From positions 1-11,945 of the forward strand of contig CALGNM010000152.1 of the NCBI GenBank assembly GCA_937958665.1: a stretch of 11,945 nucleotides of DNA, written 5' to 3'. Of this stretch, positions 1-6,908 are shown piece after piece. A program made the position numbers and the translations under genes. The stretch comes from an uncultured bacterium. GTDB taxonomy: Bacteria; Edwardsbacteria; AC1; EtOH8. Numbering within the stretch: position 1 is the stretch's first letter; every line of letters starts with the position of its first letter. The notes under the pieces are model-generated. The model saw only the letters and a list, made by a program, of their open reading frames with translations, did no database searches and was not told the DNA's origin.

Positions 1-44
1 ATCGTATTCGGTGACTGGAGTTCAGACGTGTGCTCTTCCGATCT
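1..44. other. Illumina adapter and index (not genomic)
   Basis: Positions 11-44 match the reverse complement of the 34-base TruSeq read-2/index adapter (core AGATCGGAAGAGC). Positions 3-10 are the reverse complement of an 8-base index, CGAATACG, and positions 1-2 are the start of the flanking constant adapter. The same adapter and index lie at 11900-11945 in the opposite orientation, making a perfect 50-base terminal inverted repeat if the adjacent CAGCTG is included. This is library contamination carried into the assembly. It should be trimmed and not read as a mobile-element end. The identification comes from knowledge of the adapter sequence. Confidence 0.98.
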
Positions 45-2276
45 CAGCTGGTTGACGGTGTCCGGCAGCCCCGGGCCGGCATGGTAGGGCCCGGTGCCCC
101 AGGAGTAGATGCGGTAGTTGGCCCCCTGGCTGTATTCCCTGACCCCCTGGGTGCGGATCACCCCCTCGTCCCACCCCGTCGGGTATAGGCCGAACATGTC
201 GGAATAGGATAGGCCGGCCCCGGCCATAAGTTTGAAGTTGCCCAGGCTGCCCTGGCCCAGAGCCTCCCACTCGGGTATCAACAGGTGGGATCCGGGAAAG
301 ACCACGAAATCTATATACCCGGTCAATACCTCTCCAGCCCCTACATAGCTCTGGGTATCGGTCCCGCAGAAGACTATGGCGGTGGAGTCAGGGCCGCCGC
401 CGGCGATGCCGGCCATGGTGTGATAATAGTTGCCGTACAGGAACAGGGTGTCGATGCCAGGGTTCAGGCTATCGGTCAGATACAGCCAGCCGGGATCATA
501 AACGGTGAATTCCCCGGTAACCCTCATCTTCCGGTTGCCGCCCGATCCCAGCACGCCGTGGGCCCCATAAAGGGTAAAGTTTTCCACCGTCAGCTCCGGC
601 TTGGCGGCACTGGTCAATATCAGGTTTCCGGGGCCGGTGGTGCCGATCGTAAGGTTCCGCACCGAAAAGGACGGGCCTCCGGGAAGCACATGGTCGCCGG
701 CCTGCTGGAAGCAGTCCCAGCTCAGGTTGCCAAAGGCCTGGTCCAGGCCGGCCGGGGTGGTGCTCATCACTCCGGTGATGTTGACGGTAGAGAGGCTGTC
801 CCAGCTGGCAGCGGGAATGGTGTCCCCGTCCAGCTGGTGGTTGTACTGGCTGCCGGTCCCAAAGGCCAGGGTGGCTCCGGGCATGACGGAAAAGACTCCA
901 CCCTGACGCTGCAGGAAGCCATCTACCTGGACATCGGTTCCCGGACCGTCCAAAATGGTAAAATCGGAGTTGATGTTCAAACCCCCGGCCACCACCAGCT
1001 GGTCAGCTGTCACCGGCAAGTCCACGTCAACCGAGTGGGCCGCAGGAATGTATATCAAGCTGTCGGCAACGCTTGGCAGGTACATCATGGCATTGCCGGT
1101 CCAGCTGTATCCCCCGTCGTCCGAGTAGTCCCAGGTCCAGTATTCGCTCCAAAAGCCGGAGGACACCGCCTGCCAGATGCGCTGGGGGATCTTGCCCACC
1201 ACGAACATGTCGCTGTAGTTGCTGGCCACGCAGTAGACGTCCCCGTCCTGGTCAACCTTCATGTCCATATAGCGCAGGTTGGGCTCCACGCTGATGCTGT
1301 CCACCACCAGCGGGGTGGGCAGGCGGGGGTCCACCAGCTTGATCTGCCCGGTCCGCTGGCAGCCGATGTAGATCAGGGAGTCGGCCGGGTTGTAGGCCAC
1401 CACGCTGACCGAATCGCCCACCGCCACCGAGTCCAGCACATCGGCCATGTTGACGAACATCAGGGAGTGCTGGCTGGCTCCGTTGCAGGCGATGAACATC
1501 CGGTTGTTGAGGGGGCAGAGGGCCATGGCCACCGGGTTGTCGCCCACCGCCAGCACATTAACCAGGGCGTTGGTGGCGGTGTTGACCACCGCCAGCTGGT
1601 CGGTGTTGGGCAGGGTCAGGTATAGCCGGCCGTTGGCCGGGCTGGAGGCCATCTTCTCATTGAAATTGGAACTAAGGCCCGGCAGACTGACGGAGCCCAC
1701 CTGGGCATTGGTGGCCCCGTCGAACACCCCCAGGGAGTCCATGAAGGCGTGGGGGACATAGACCCGGTTGGTGGGGCCGAAGTGGTGCATCGACCCCTTC
1801 CAGGGAGAGAACAGGCCCAGATATGAGTAGTTGGCCCCGCTGTGGATCAGGGTCTGATCGTTGAAATCGTCCCACAGATAGATTTTGTTGTTGGTGGCAT
1901 TGTATTCGGCCAGGGTCCCGCCCTGATAGCCTCCCCAAGAGGTGTCCAGGCTGTTGGAGGCGCAGTCGATGGCGTAGAAATACTCGTTGCCGCCCTTATA
2001 ATAGATGCGGTTGTTGACCGAATCGTAGGCCATGGGGGCGGGCGACATGGCCCCCGGCATCTGGCCCTGGGGCTCATCGGTCAGGCAGTCGAACCAGTAC
2101 ACCCGGCCCGACCAGGTGCCGCCGCAGTACATCCGGTGGTTGGCCGGGCTGTAGGCCAGGTATTCCGGCTGGACGGTCACCGAATCGATCTGCACCTGCT
2201 TCTTGAGGCCGTAACGCACGGCCTGGGCCTGGACGGCCAAAGCAGTCAGCAGGATCAGCAGAAATGTTTTTCTCAT
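45..2276 (-). CDS. Secreted YVTN-type beta-propeller protein with C-terminal beta-rich region (3' end cut off)
   Basis: An open frame of 744 codons runs from ATG at 2276 into the adapter at 45 with no stop, so the C-terminus is missing. AAGGAG lies six bases before the ATG. Residues 1-19 form a Sec signal peptide (MRKTFLLILL..., cleavage near AQA). Residues about 33-365 hold seven or eight repeats with the N-[RK]-[IMV]-Y signature of YVTN/40-residue beta-propellers: NHRMY 46-50, NNRIY 88-92, NNKIY 129-133, TNRVY 169-173, NGRLY 215-219, NNRMF 257-261 and DSLIY 299-303. From about 371 (SSGFWSEYWTW) to the end it becomes beta-strand, glycine and threonine rich, like the solenoid/G8-like tails of large secreted proteins of the FCB group. 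Such proteins often end in a sorting domain, which would lie beyond this contig. The likely location is the cell surface or outside the cell, perhaps in adhesion or binding. The ligand is unknown and no catalytic motif was seen. It is the last visible gene of the left-hand series, 65 bases after the preceding stop. Confidence 0.88.
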
Positions 2277-2341
2277 GGTTGGCTCCTTATACACGGTTTG
2301 CCTTTTCTTTTTATATCGTCCCGACGGCCCGGGTTAAGCCG

Positions 2342-2779
2342 TCAATCCTTTTCCACTTCGTAATCCGGCTCATCTTGGTCGTAGTCGCCCCCTTGGGCCG
2401 AAATAGTCGGACAAGCGCCTGCCCCTTCACTTCGGGCCGGGGCCTCCCGGCGGGCCTTGGCGGAGGCGAAGCTCTGTCCGGCCGCGGAGATCTCCACCTC
2501 ATCGCGCTCCCGGGAGGCCTTCTTCTTGCTCTGCTGCAGCAGGGCCTGGGGGCTCAGGGACACCCCGCTCTGTGACAGCCGCTGGTCCAAGCCGGCGGCG
2601 AAGGCTTCGCCCCCCTCGTCCAGGGCCCGGGCCAGCTCCCCCATCTGCCCATCCGAAAGGCTCCGCCCCAGCCGAGCCAGGGTGCCCGGCATGTCGGCCA
2701 GCAGCCGGCAGCGGAGTTCGTCGTCGGCAAAGGCCAGCTCGATCAGCTCCAAAACCGGGTCCCGTCCGTTATCAGCCAT
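2342..2779 (-). CDS. Hypothetical protein with leader-peptide-like N-terminus and FlgM-like DEVEIS motif
   Basis: This is a complete 145-residue frame ending in TGA. ATG at 2779 is preferred because GGCGGGGA stands six bases upstream. The in-frame ATG at 2785 (147 residues) abuts that purine run and is less likely. There is no signal peptide. Numbering from 2785, residues 10-56 are an amphipathic helical stretch (ELAFADDELRCRLLADMPGT, then LARLG and SLSDGQM). It reads like the DpeFRarLLadPraaLaelG pattern of NHLP/Franean1_4349-type RiPP leaders. Residues 94-100 (RDEVEIS), after a lysine/arginine stretch, recall the DxVxIS segment of FlgM-like proteins. The tail (132-147) is strongly acidic. 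There is one cysteine at 26 and another at 125, so no cysteine- or threonine-rich core is visible. It lies 25 bases after the zinc protein, probably co-transcribed. The function is unknown, and the leader resemblance is by eye only. Confidence 0.75.
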   Translation of the reverse strand: MADNGRDPVLELIELAFADDELRCRLLADMPGTLARLGRSLSDGQMGELARALDEGGEAFAAGLDQRLSQSGVSLSPQALLQQSKKKASRERDEVEISAAGQSFASAKARREAPARSEGAGACPTISAQGGDYDQDEPDYEVEKD

Positions 2780-2804
2780 GGTCATTCCCCGCCGATAGCC
2801 GGGC

Positions 2805-3017
2805 TCAGCCGATGTCGTCCAGGTCCACCGGCTCGTCCTTGGGATGGCACACCCCGCAGTAGACCGAGTCGGACACCGCCAGCCCCTTCAACTTGTCCTG
2901 CTTGTCCCGGTACATGGCCAGGACGATGGGCAGGGTCTTGGCGTGCTCCTTGCAGACCGAGCGGCCGCAGAAGCTGCAGACCGCGTTGGCCGGCCGCTCG
3001 CAATGCCAGCATTCCAT
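2805..3017 (-). CDS. Small zinc-binding protein, B-box/DUF2180-like
   Basis: The 70-residue product has a strong Shine-Dalgarno sequence, GGAGGAGGG, five bases before ATG 3017. Probable metal ligands are paired: C3-x2-C6, C14-x2-C17, C22-x2-H25 and C54-x2-C57 with H58. The order CxxC...CxxC...CxxH resembles B-box zinc fingers and the small archaeal DUF2180 proteins, which begin the same way (M-x-C-x-x-C). The ligand count allows two zinc ions. Residues 26-50 are a helical, lysine-rich linker, and the tail is acidic (DEPVDLDDIG). No membrane or export signal is present, so it should be cytoplasmic. It follows the beta-barrel gene by 21 bases and precedes the hypothetical gene, so it belongs to the same transcript. 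Such folds mediate protein or nucleic-acid binding. No specific role can be assigned. Confidence 0.85.
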   Translation of the reverse strand: MECWHCERPANAVCSFCGRSVCKEHAKTLPIVLAMYRDKQDKLKGLAVSDSVYCGVCHPKDEPVDLDDIG

Positions 3018-3038
3018 GTGGTCCCTCCTCCGTTTTGT

Positions 3039-3836
3039 TTAGAACCAGTATTTTATCTGGACCTGCATCCCGCCCTGGAAGGGGTTCCTGTATTCGATGT
3101 TCCAGGGCATGGTGGTCACCGTCCGGTCATGGTCGGTATAGTAGCCGCTGGATTGGCTTTCGTAGACAGACCAGTATTCATTGATGCCCCGATGGGTGTT
3201 GGCCCACAGCAGACGGCTTTTGAAACCCAGGGAGAAATCATGCCCCCAGACCGTGACCCTTTTTTCCAGTGAGGCGGGGATATTGAGGGAAAGAGTGTGG
3301 TTTTCGCTCACCGAGGCCTGGCTGCTGTAGGCATAATAACTGCCCGTATGCCGTATTTCGCTGGAGCTGGAGTACTTGTCGAAGGCGTACGATCCCTCCA
3401 ATCCCAGCCATAACATCCAGCCCCGCTGCTGCCTGACCAGCCGGCTGAACTCGGGGGATATTTGCACTCTCCAATTACGGGAGCTCTGTTTGGTGTATGT
3501 CGTGTCGGTGGCGGTCCCGGACGGCCAAGGGTTGGTGTCCTCGTTCGGTCCCCATTGCTGGTTGCTCCCGCTGATGCCCAGGCTCAGGTAATTTGACGGC
3601 CCCAGCCGCCGCTGCAGGGAGACCGTGCCCGGCCAGGACTTCAACTCCAGGTTGCTGGCGGTGAAGCCCAGCGCCCACCTGGGCAAGGGGGCCTTCTCCG
3701 GGGTGGCGGTGGCCACCGGAGCAGTTTCCTGAACCGGTTGGGCTTCCACCACTACGTTACTGGCATCAGCCTCCTGCCCGTGGGAAATCCCGGCGCTTAA
3801 CACCAAGATCAGGAAAACGACCAGAAAGCTCCTCAT
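3039..3836 (-). CDS. Outer-membrane beta-barrel protein, 265 residues
   Basis: The start at 3836 is chosen because it opens with a clear Sec signal peptide, MRSFLVVFLILVLSAGISHG, cleaved before Q21. GGGAAG stands just upstream. The frame is open to ATG 3902, but that would put 22 charged residues before the signal. After a Pro/Ala/Val/Glu-rich linker (about 23-52) the rest alternates polar and hydrophobic or aromatic residues in short strands with Ser/Tyr-rich loops. The last residues are QVQIKYWF: a terminal phenylalanine is the usual BAM-complex beta-signal of outer-membrane barrels. The length fits an 8-12 strand barrel. No enzyme motif was seen and no specific family recognised. An 81-base gap separates it from rfaE2, the largest within this series. 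No convincing promoter was found there, so co-transcription is likely but not certain. Confidence 0.85.
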   Translation of the reverse strand: MRSFLVVFLILVLSAGISHGQEADASNVVVEAQPVQETAPVATATPEKAPLPRWALGFTASNLELKSWPGTVSLQRRLGPSNYLSLGISGSNQQWGPNEDTNPWPSGTATDTTYTKQSSRNWRVQISPEFSRLVRQQRGWMLWLGLEGSYAFDKYSSSSEIRHTGSYYAYSSQASVSENHTLSLNIPASLEKRVTVWGHDFSLGFKSRLLWANTHRGINEYWSVYESQSSGYYTDHDRTVTTMPWNIEYRNPFQGGMQVQIKYWF

Positions 3837-3917
3837 ACTTCTTCCCGTTTTTATGTTTTTACCCCAGATATGCTTTGCTGAATACCGTCTCCTGCATACC
3901 ATATAATCACCCGATTC

Positions 3918-4403
3918 TCACTCCCCGCCGTAAGCGCTGACGATCCGCTTGATCAGTCCGCTGGTGGAGCGGCCCGGGGTCAGCTCGATGGTGGCCACCC
4001 GGCCCCCGTTGCGGCGCACCGCATCCGCCCCGGCGATCTGCTCCACCGTGTAGTCGGCCCCCTTGACCAGCACGTCCGGCAGCAGGGCCTCTATCAGCCG
4101 GGCCGGCGTCTCCTCGTCGAACAGCACCACCTTGTCCACGCACTCCAGGGCGGCCAGCACCGCCGCCCGGTCCTCCTGGGGCACCAGCGGCCGCCTGGGC
4201 CCCTTGATGGCATGGACCGAGGAATCGGAGTTCAGACCTATGACCAGCAGGTCGCCCAGCTCCCGGGCCTTCTGCAGGTACTCCACGTGGCCCCGGTGCA
4301 GCAGGTCGAACACCCCGTTGGTGAAGACCACCCGGCGGCCCTCGGCCCTGGCCCGGCTCCTTATCTCCAGCAGTTTTTCCAGCCCGGTGATTTTCTCGGA
4401 CAT
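3918..4403 (-). CDS. rfaE2: D-glycero-beta-D-manno-heptose 1-phosphate adenylyltransferase
   Basis: The 161-residue single-domain nucleotidyltransferase corresponds to the C-terminal half of bifunctional HldE. It transfers AMP from ATP to heptose 1-phosphate, giving ADP-heptose for LPS inner core in the cytoplasm. The sequence shows the cytidylyltransferase-fold motifs in order: TNGVFDLLHRGH (28-39, with the HxGH-type ATP site at 36-39), GLNSDSSV (56-63), KGPRRPLVPQEDR (67-79), ALECVD (85-90), PDVLVKGADYT (109-119) and GRSTSGLI (144-151, the ISTT-like motif). The length is normal for stand-alone RfaE2. A GGGGGAG ribosome-binding site precedes ATG 4403, and the gap to the lipoprotein stop is only 10 bases. 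The kinase half (rfaE1), gmhA, gmhB and rfaD are not in this window. Related glycerol-3-phosphate or FAD-synthetase-type cytidylyltransferases are less likely, given the match over the full length. Confidence 0.93.
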   Translation of the reverse strand: MSEKITGLEKLLEIRSRARAEGRRVVFTNGVFDLLHRGHVEYLQKARELGDLLVIGLNSDSSVHAIKGPRRPLVPQEDRAAVLAALECVDKVVLFDEETPARLIEALLPDVLVKGADYTVEQIAGADAVRRNGGRVATIELTPGRSTSGLIKRIVSAYGGE

Positions 4404-4413
4404 TCGCTCCCCC

Positions 4414-4818
4414 CTATTGGCTGTACACCAGCGTGGTTTGGATTCGCTTGGTCCCCTCGGCGGAATATATCTCCACGGTGCCCTGGTAGGTGCCGTAGGC
4501 CAGGTTCTGCAGGGCGGCCTGGTTGACGGTGGCGTACATCCAGGTATATTCGTTGGTCAGAACGCCGCTGTTGGGTTCCAGCACCAGCCAGGCCGGCTGG
4601 CTGTTAATGTGCCAGGCCAGGGTGCTGTACCCTCCCATGTATTTCATCCCGAACTTGACTTCGGCCGAAGGATTGGCGAAGAAGATGTTGGAGATGTTGA
4701 CGTAGATGGCCGCGGTCTCGGTGGGCCTAACCGGCTGGCTGTTGGTGCAGGAAAGGCTTGCCAGCAGGCAGGCAAGCAATGATGCATATCCGGCGGCCTT
4801 AATCTCCGGCCGGCTCAT
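4414..4818 (-). CDS. Putative lipoprotein with BACON-like domain
   Basis: The 134-residue product starts at ATG 4818, which overlaps the stop of the diguanylate cyclase gene as ATGA (4815-4818), a typical sign of translational coupling. The N-terminus (MSRPEIKAAGYASLLACLLA, then SLSC) reads as a lipoprotein signal with C24 as the probable lipidated residue. The lipobox SLSC is imperfect, and LLAC at C17 is an alternative. The mature part has the look of a BACON-type immunoglobulin-like domain: PAWLVLEPNSG at 75-85, AYGTYQGTVEI at 107-117, and a final beta strand. BACON domains are common in secreted proteins of Bacteroidetes and related groups, where they serve in binding or as spacers. It probably sits on the periplasmic or outer membrane face. 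A longer frame to ATG 4959 exists but lies inside the cyclase gene and lacks a signal peptide. The specific role is unknown. Confidence 0.82.
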   Translation of the reverse strand: MSRPEIKAAGYASLLACLLASLSCTNSQPVRPTETAAIYVNISNIFFANPSAEVKFGMKYMGGYSTLAWHINSQPAWLVLEPNSGVLTNEYTWMYATVNQAALQNLAYGTYQGTVEIYSAEGTKRIQTTLVYSQ

Positions 4819-5660
4819 GGCTGGACCACAACCCTGATCCCGTCCTTGCCACCATTCTTGACCTGATACATCAGCTGGTCGGCCAGCTTGACCATCTGGT
4901 CGGGTCCCTCGGGCGGCGACTGGAACAGCACCAGCCCGATGCTCAGGCTCACCGGCCATCCCTGACGGGCCGCCTCCTGGGAGAAGATCCGCCTCATCCG
5001 GCCGATGGCCTCCTCGGCCGCCGCCCGGTCGGCATCCGGCAGGATCACTGCGAACTCGTCCCCTCCCAGCCGGGCCACCAGGTCTCCGGCCCGGATGTTG
5101 GCTTTGATGATGTCCACCATCATCCTCAGCAGCCGGTCCCCGGTGCTGTGGCCGTAACGGTCGTTAACCTGCTTGAAGTTGTCCAGGTCCAGGTAGGCCA
5201 GAGCCAGCCCGGTACCATCCTTCCTGGCCTGCCCGATAGCTTGCCTGGCCGCCTCGAAGAAACAGCGGCTGTTGGCGGCGTCGGTCAGAAAATCGTTTCG
5301 GGCCAGGTATCGCTCGGCCCGCAGGGTCCGGCGCAGGGCCGAGAGAGCATAGGCTATCACCAGGAAGGCGGTCAGCCGGGCGGCCATGTTCCACAACGGG
5401 ACCAACGGGTGGCTGTAATGGCTGATGCCGGTGATATCGGCAATCAGCCACACCCCGGCCCCGGCCAGGGCCACCACCAGACCCCAGCCCAGCCCGGCGA
5501 ACCAGGCGGCCAACGCCACCGGGAACCAGTCGAACCCGGAGAAGGCCCATTGGGGGCCGGTCCAGTAATCGACCAGCCCCAGCATCACCACCATCACAAG
5601 GCTGGCGGAAATCACCCAGGGCCTTGGCAGGCCCTCTATCGCATTCAGGAGCCTTATCAT
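4815..5660 (-). CDS. Membrane-bound diguanylate cyclase (GGDEF)
   Basis: The 281-residue product has about four hydrophobic membrane segments (roughly 15-30, 45-56, 57-76 and 92-108), a short helical linker and a GGDEF domain (about 118-281). The active-site loop is an intact GGDEF (199-203). YLDLDNFKQVND (157-167) supplies the metal-binding aspartate, and RAGD (190-193) lies exactly five residues before GGDEF, the canonical RxxD inhibitory site for product feedback. It should therefore make c-di-GMP from two GTP and be product-inhibited. The usual LTGLxNRR motif is altered (DFLTDAANSR, 123-132). No sensor of known type was recognised in the membrane part. ATG 5660 starts five bases after the DUF362 stop, and no GTG or TTG lies just upstream in frame. 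The ribosome-binding site is weak, so translation may depend on the upstream gene. The 3' end overlaps the lipoprotein start by four bases. Confidence 0.92.
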   Translation of the reverse strand: MIRLLNAIEGLPRPWVISASLVMVVMLGLVDYWTGPQWAFSGFDWFPVALAAWFAGLGWGLVVALAGAGVWLIADITGISHYSHPLVPLWNMAARLTAFLVIAYALSALRRTLRAERYLARNDFLTDAANSRCFFEAARQAIGQARKDGTGLALAYLDLDNFKQVNDRYGHSTGDRLLRMMVDIIKANIRAGDLVARLGGDEFAVILPDADRAAAEEAIGRMRRIFSQEAARQGWPVSLSIGLVLFQSPPEGPDQMVKLADQLMYQVKNGGKDGIRVVVQP

Positions 5661-5665
5661 CCGAA

Positions 5666-6736
5666 CTATCTGATGTCCAAGTTCACCATGCGATACTTTC
5701 TGGTGCCCATTCCCAGCTGTTCGGCGTATTCTATCTGGAGGTTGCCGCTGCGGCCGCTCTCCTTGAGGAAGGCGTCCTGGCACCGGTGGGCCTTGTTCAC
5801 CAAATCCAGGCTGGCCTGCTCGATGGCCACGATATCGGTGGAGGCCAGGATGCCGATGTCGCCGGTGAAGGGCTGCCTGGCCCGTCCAGAGCAGTCGCAG
5901 TCCGGGGAGATGCTGGCCAGCACGCTGATGTAGACCATGCGGTTGCTGTCGGACAGGACCTTGGCGTATTCCACCAGCCGGCGGTTGAACAGCTCGGAGG
6001 ACACCCGGTCCCGGCTGGCCTCAAAGGCCTGGGTGGGGCAGGCCTTCAGGCACTGGCCGCAGCCGATGCACTTGCGGGTGTCTATTTTCAAGGGGTCGAT
6101 GGTGATGGCCCCGGCCGGGCATTGTTTGACGCAGGTGCCGCAGCGGATGCATTTGGAGGTATCATAATCGGGCACATAATCGGCGTGCATGGCCCGCTTG
6201 CCCATCCGGGAAGCCAGCCCCATGGCCACGTTCTTGATGGCCCCGCCGAAGCCGGACAGCCCGTGGCCCTTGAAATGGGTGAAGATTATGAAGGTTTTAT
6301 AGCGGTCCATGTGGCTGCCGGCCAGCACCCGGGTATAGCAGGCGGTGCTGCAGGCGTAGACCTTCTCCCCCTCGGAGTCCAGGATGTCGATGGGGGCGAA
6401 ATCGAAGCCGTGCTTCCGGGCCAGGGCCAGGTGGGACTCGGTCTGCTGTCGCGGGCCGGAATATAGCACGTTGGTCTCAACGTAGGTGGCCTTGAGCGAC
6501 TGCACCAGGGGCCGGGACAGCTCGGGCCGCAGGTAATTCTGGTTGCCCTCCTCCCCGAAGTGGACCTTGACCGCCACCGGGGCCTGGACGTCGCTCTTGA
6601 TCCTCTGGAAGACCTTTAGAACCCCGCGCCCGGAGACATTCTTGGTGAAATAGACGTTGGCCGGAGCTTGGGCCAGAAGATACTGTCCGACCAATAGCAC
6701 CAGGGCTATAAGAAATATTTTATGCCTTTTGCCCAT
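5666..6736 (-). CDS. Exported DUF362 protein with two [4Fe-4S] ferredoxin motifs
   Basis: The 356-residue product has an N-terminal Sec-type signal or anchor (MGKRHKIFLIALVLLVGQYL, ending LAQA at about 24). A DUF362 region flanks a bacterial ferredoxin insert: HFKGHGLSGFGGAIKN (154-169) is a DUF362 hallmark, and PDCDCSGRARQPFTGDIG (278-295) lies in its second half. The insert has two classical CxxCxxCxxxCP clusters, C196/C199/C202/C206 and C223/C226/C229/C233. Secreted DUF362 proteins with the same start and DCDC segment are known to me from Bacteroidetes, but the family's reaction is not established. The Fe-S motifs suggest electron transfer. There is no twin-arginine motif, only KR, which is odd for a protein carrying folded Fe-S clusters; it could instead stay anchored facing the cytoplasm. 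AAGGA lies seven bases before ATG 6736. It is the first gene after the promoter at 6761-6789 and runs into the cyclase with a five-base gap. Confidence 0.9.
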   Translation of the reverse strand: MGKRHKIFLIALVLLVGQYLLAQAPANVYFTKNVSGRGVLKVFQRIKSDVQAPVAVKVHFGEEGNQNYLRPELSRPLVQSLKATYVETNVLYSGPRQQTESHLALARKHGFDFAPIDILDSEGEKVYACSTACYTRVLAGSHMDRYKTFIIFTHFKGHGLSGFGGAIKNVAMGLASRMGKRAMHADYVPDYDTSKCIRCGTCVKQCPAGAITIDPLKIDTRKCIGCGQCLKACPTQAFEASRDRVSSELFNRRLVEYAKVLSDSNRMVYISVLASISPDCDCSGRARQPFTGDIGILASTDIVAIEQASLDLVNKAHRCQDAFLKESGRSGNLQIEYAEQLGMGTRKYRMVNLDIR

Positions 6737-6760
6737 TTACGTCCTTCTTCACAAACTGTT

Positions 6761-6789
6761 AATATAAACCCCTTTTAATCACAAGTCAA
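6761..6789 (-). promoter_or_regulatory. Sigma70-type promoter for the DUF362-cyclase-lipoprotein-rfaE2 series
   Basis: On the minus strand TTGACT (6784-6789) is followed after exactly 17 bases by TATATT (6761-6766). That is one mismatch to each consensus hexamer at ideal spacing, in an A+T-rich patch that stands out from its G+C-rich surroundings. Transcription would start near 6754, leaving a short leader of about 18 bases containing AAGGA before ATG 6736. It lies just downstream of the terminator of the preceding unit, which supports a true operon boundary. No operator-like palindrome was seen over the hexamers. Confidence 0.78.
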
Positions 6790-6827
6790 GAAATAATTGT
6801 GCCATATTTTCTCTGCCTGGCAGCGGC

Positions 6828-6851
6828 AAAAAAATCCCCGCCGGGGCGGGG
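6828..6851 (-). terminator. Intrinsic terminator after the SagB/beta-barrel unit
   Basis: Read on the minus strand, the G+C-only palindrome CCCCGCCCCGGCGGGG (6836-6851; six-base stem CCCCGC/GCGGGG with a four-base loop) is followed by A and then seven T residues (6828-6834). It lies 57 bases past the stop of the 204-residue barrel gene. On the plus strand no T run follows, so it acts only leftward. Confidence 0.88.
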
Positions 6852-6908
6852 TTGCTCCGTTGCATATCACTAACATTGCCTTGCATAACGACCAACCCGG
6901 AATATGTC

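Noticed and set aside
285-1625. 446-codon open frame on the plus strand
   Set aside because: It is antisense to the propeller gene, whose frame has signal peptide, ribosome-binding site and repeated motifs. The plus product is Gly/His/Val-rich with no recognisable domain, as expected of an antisense shadow in G+C-rich DNA.
2323-2343. Inverted repeat GACGGC/GCCGTC with nine-base loop at the end of the 145-residue gene
   Set aside because: There is no T run after it on either strand and the stem is only six bases. It is too weak to call a terminator between this gene and the propeller gene.
3837-3917. Possible promoter in the 81-base gap before the 265-residue barrel gene
   Set aside because: A+T-rich stretches exist (TAAAAACATAAAAAC on the minus strand), but no -35/-10 pair with acceptable spacing could be found.
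5148-6466. Plus-strand frames of 261 and 280 codons
   Set aside because: They are antisense to the diguanylate cyclase and DUF362 genes, whose motifs are intact. They carry no motifs of their own.
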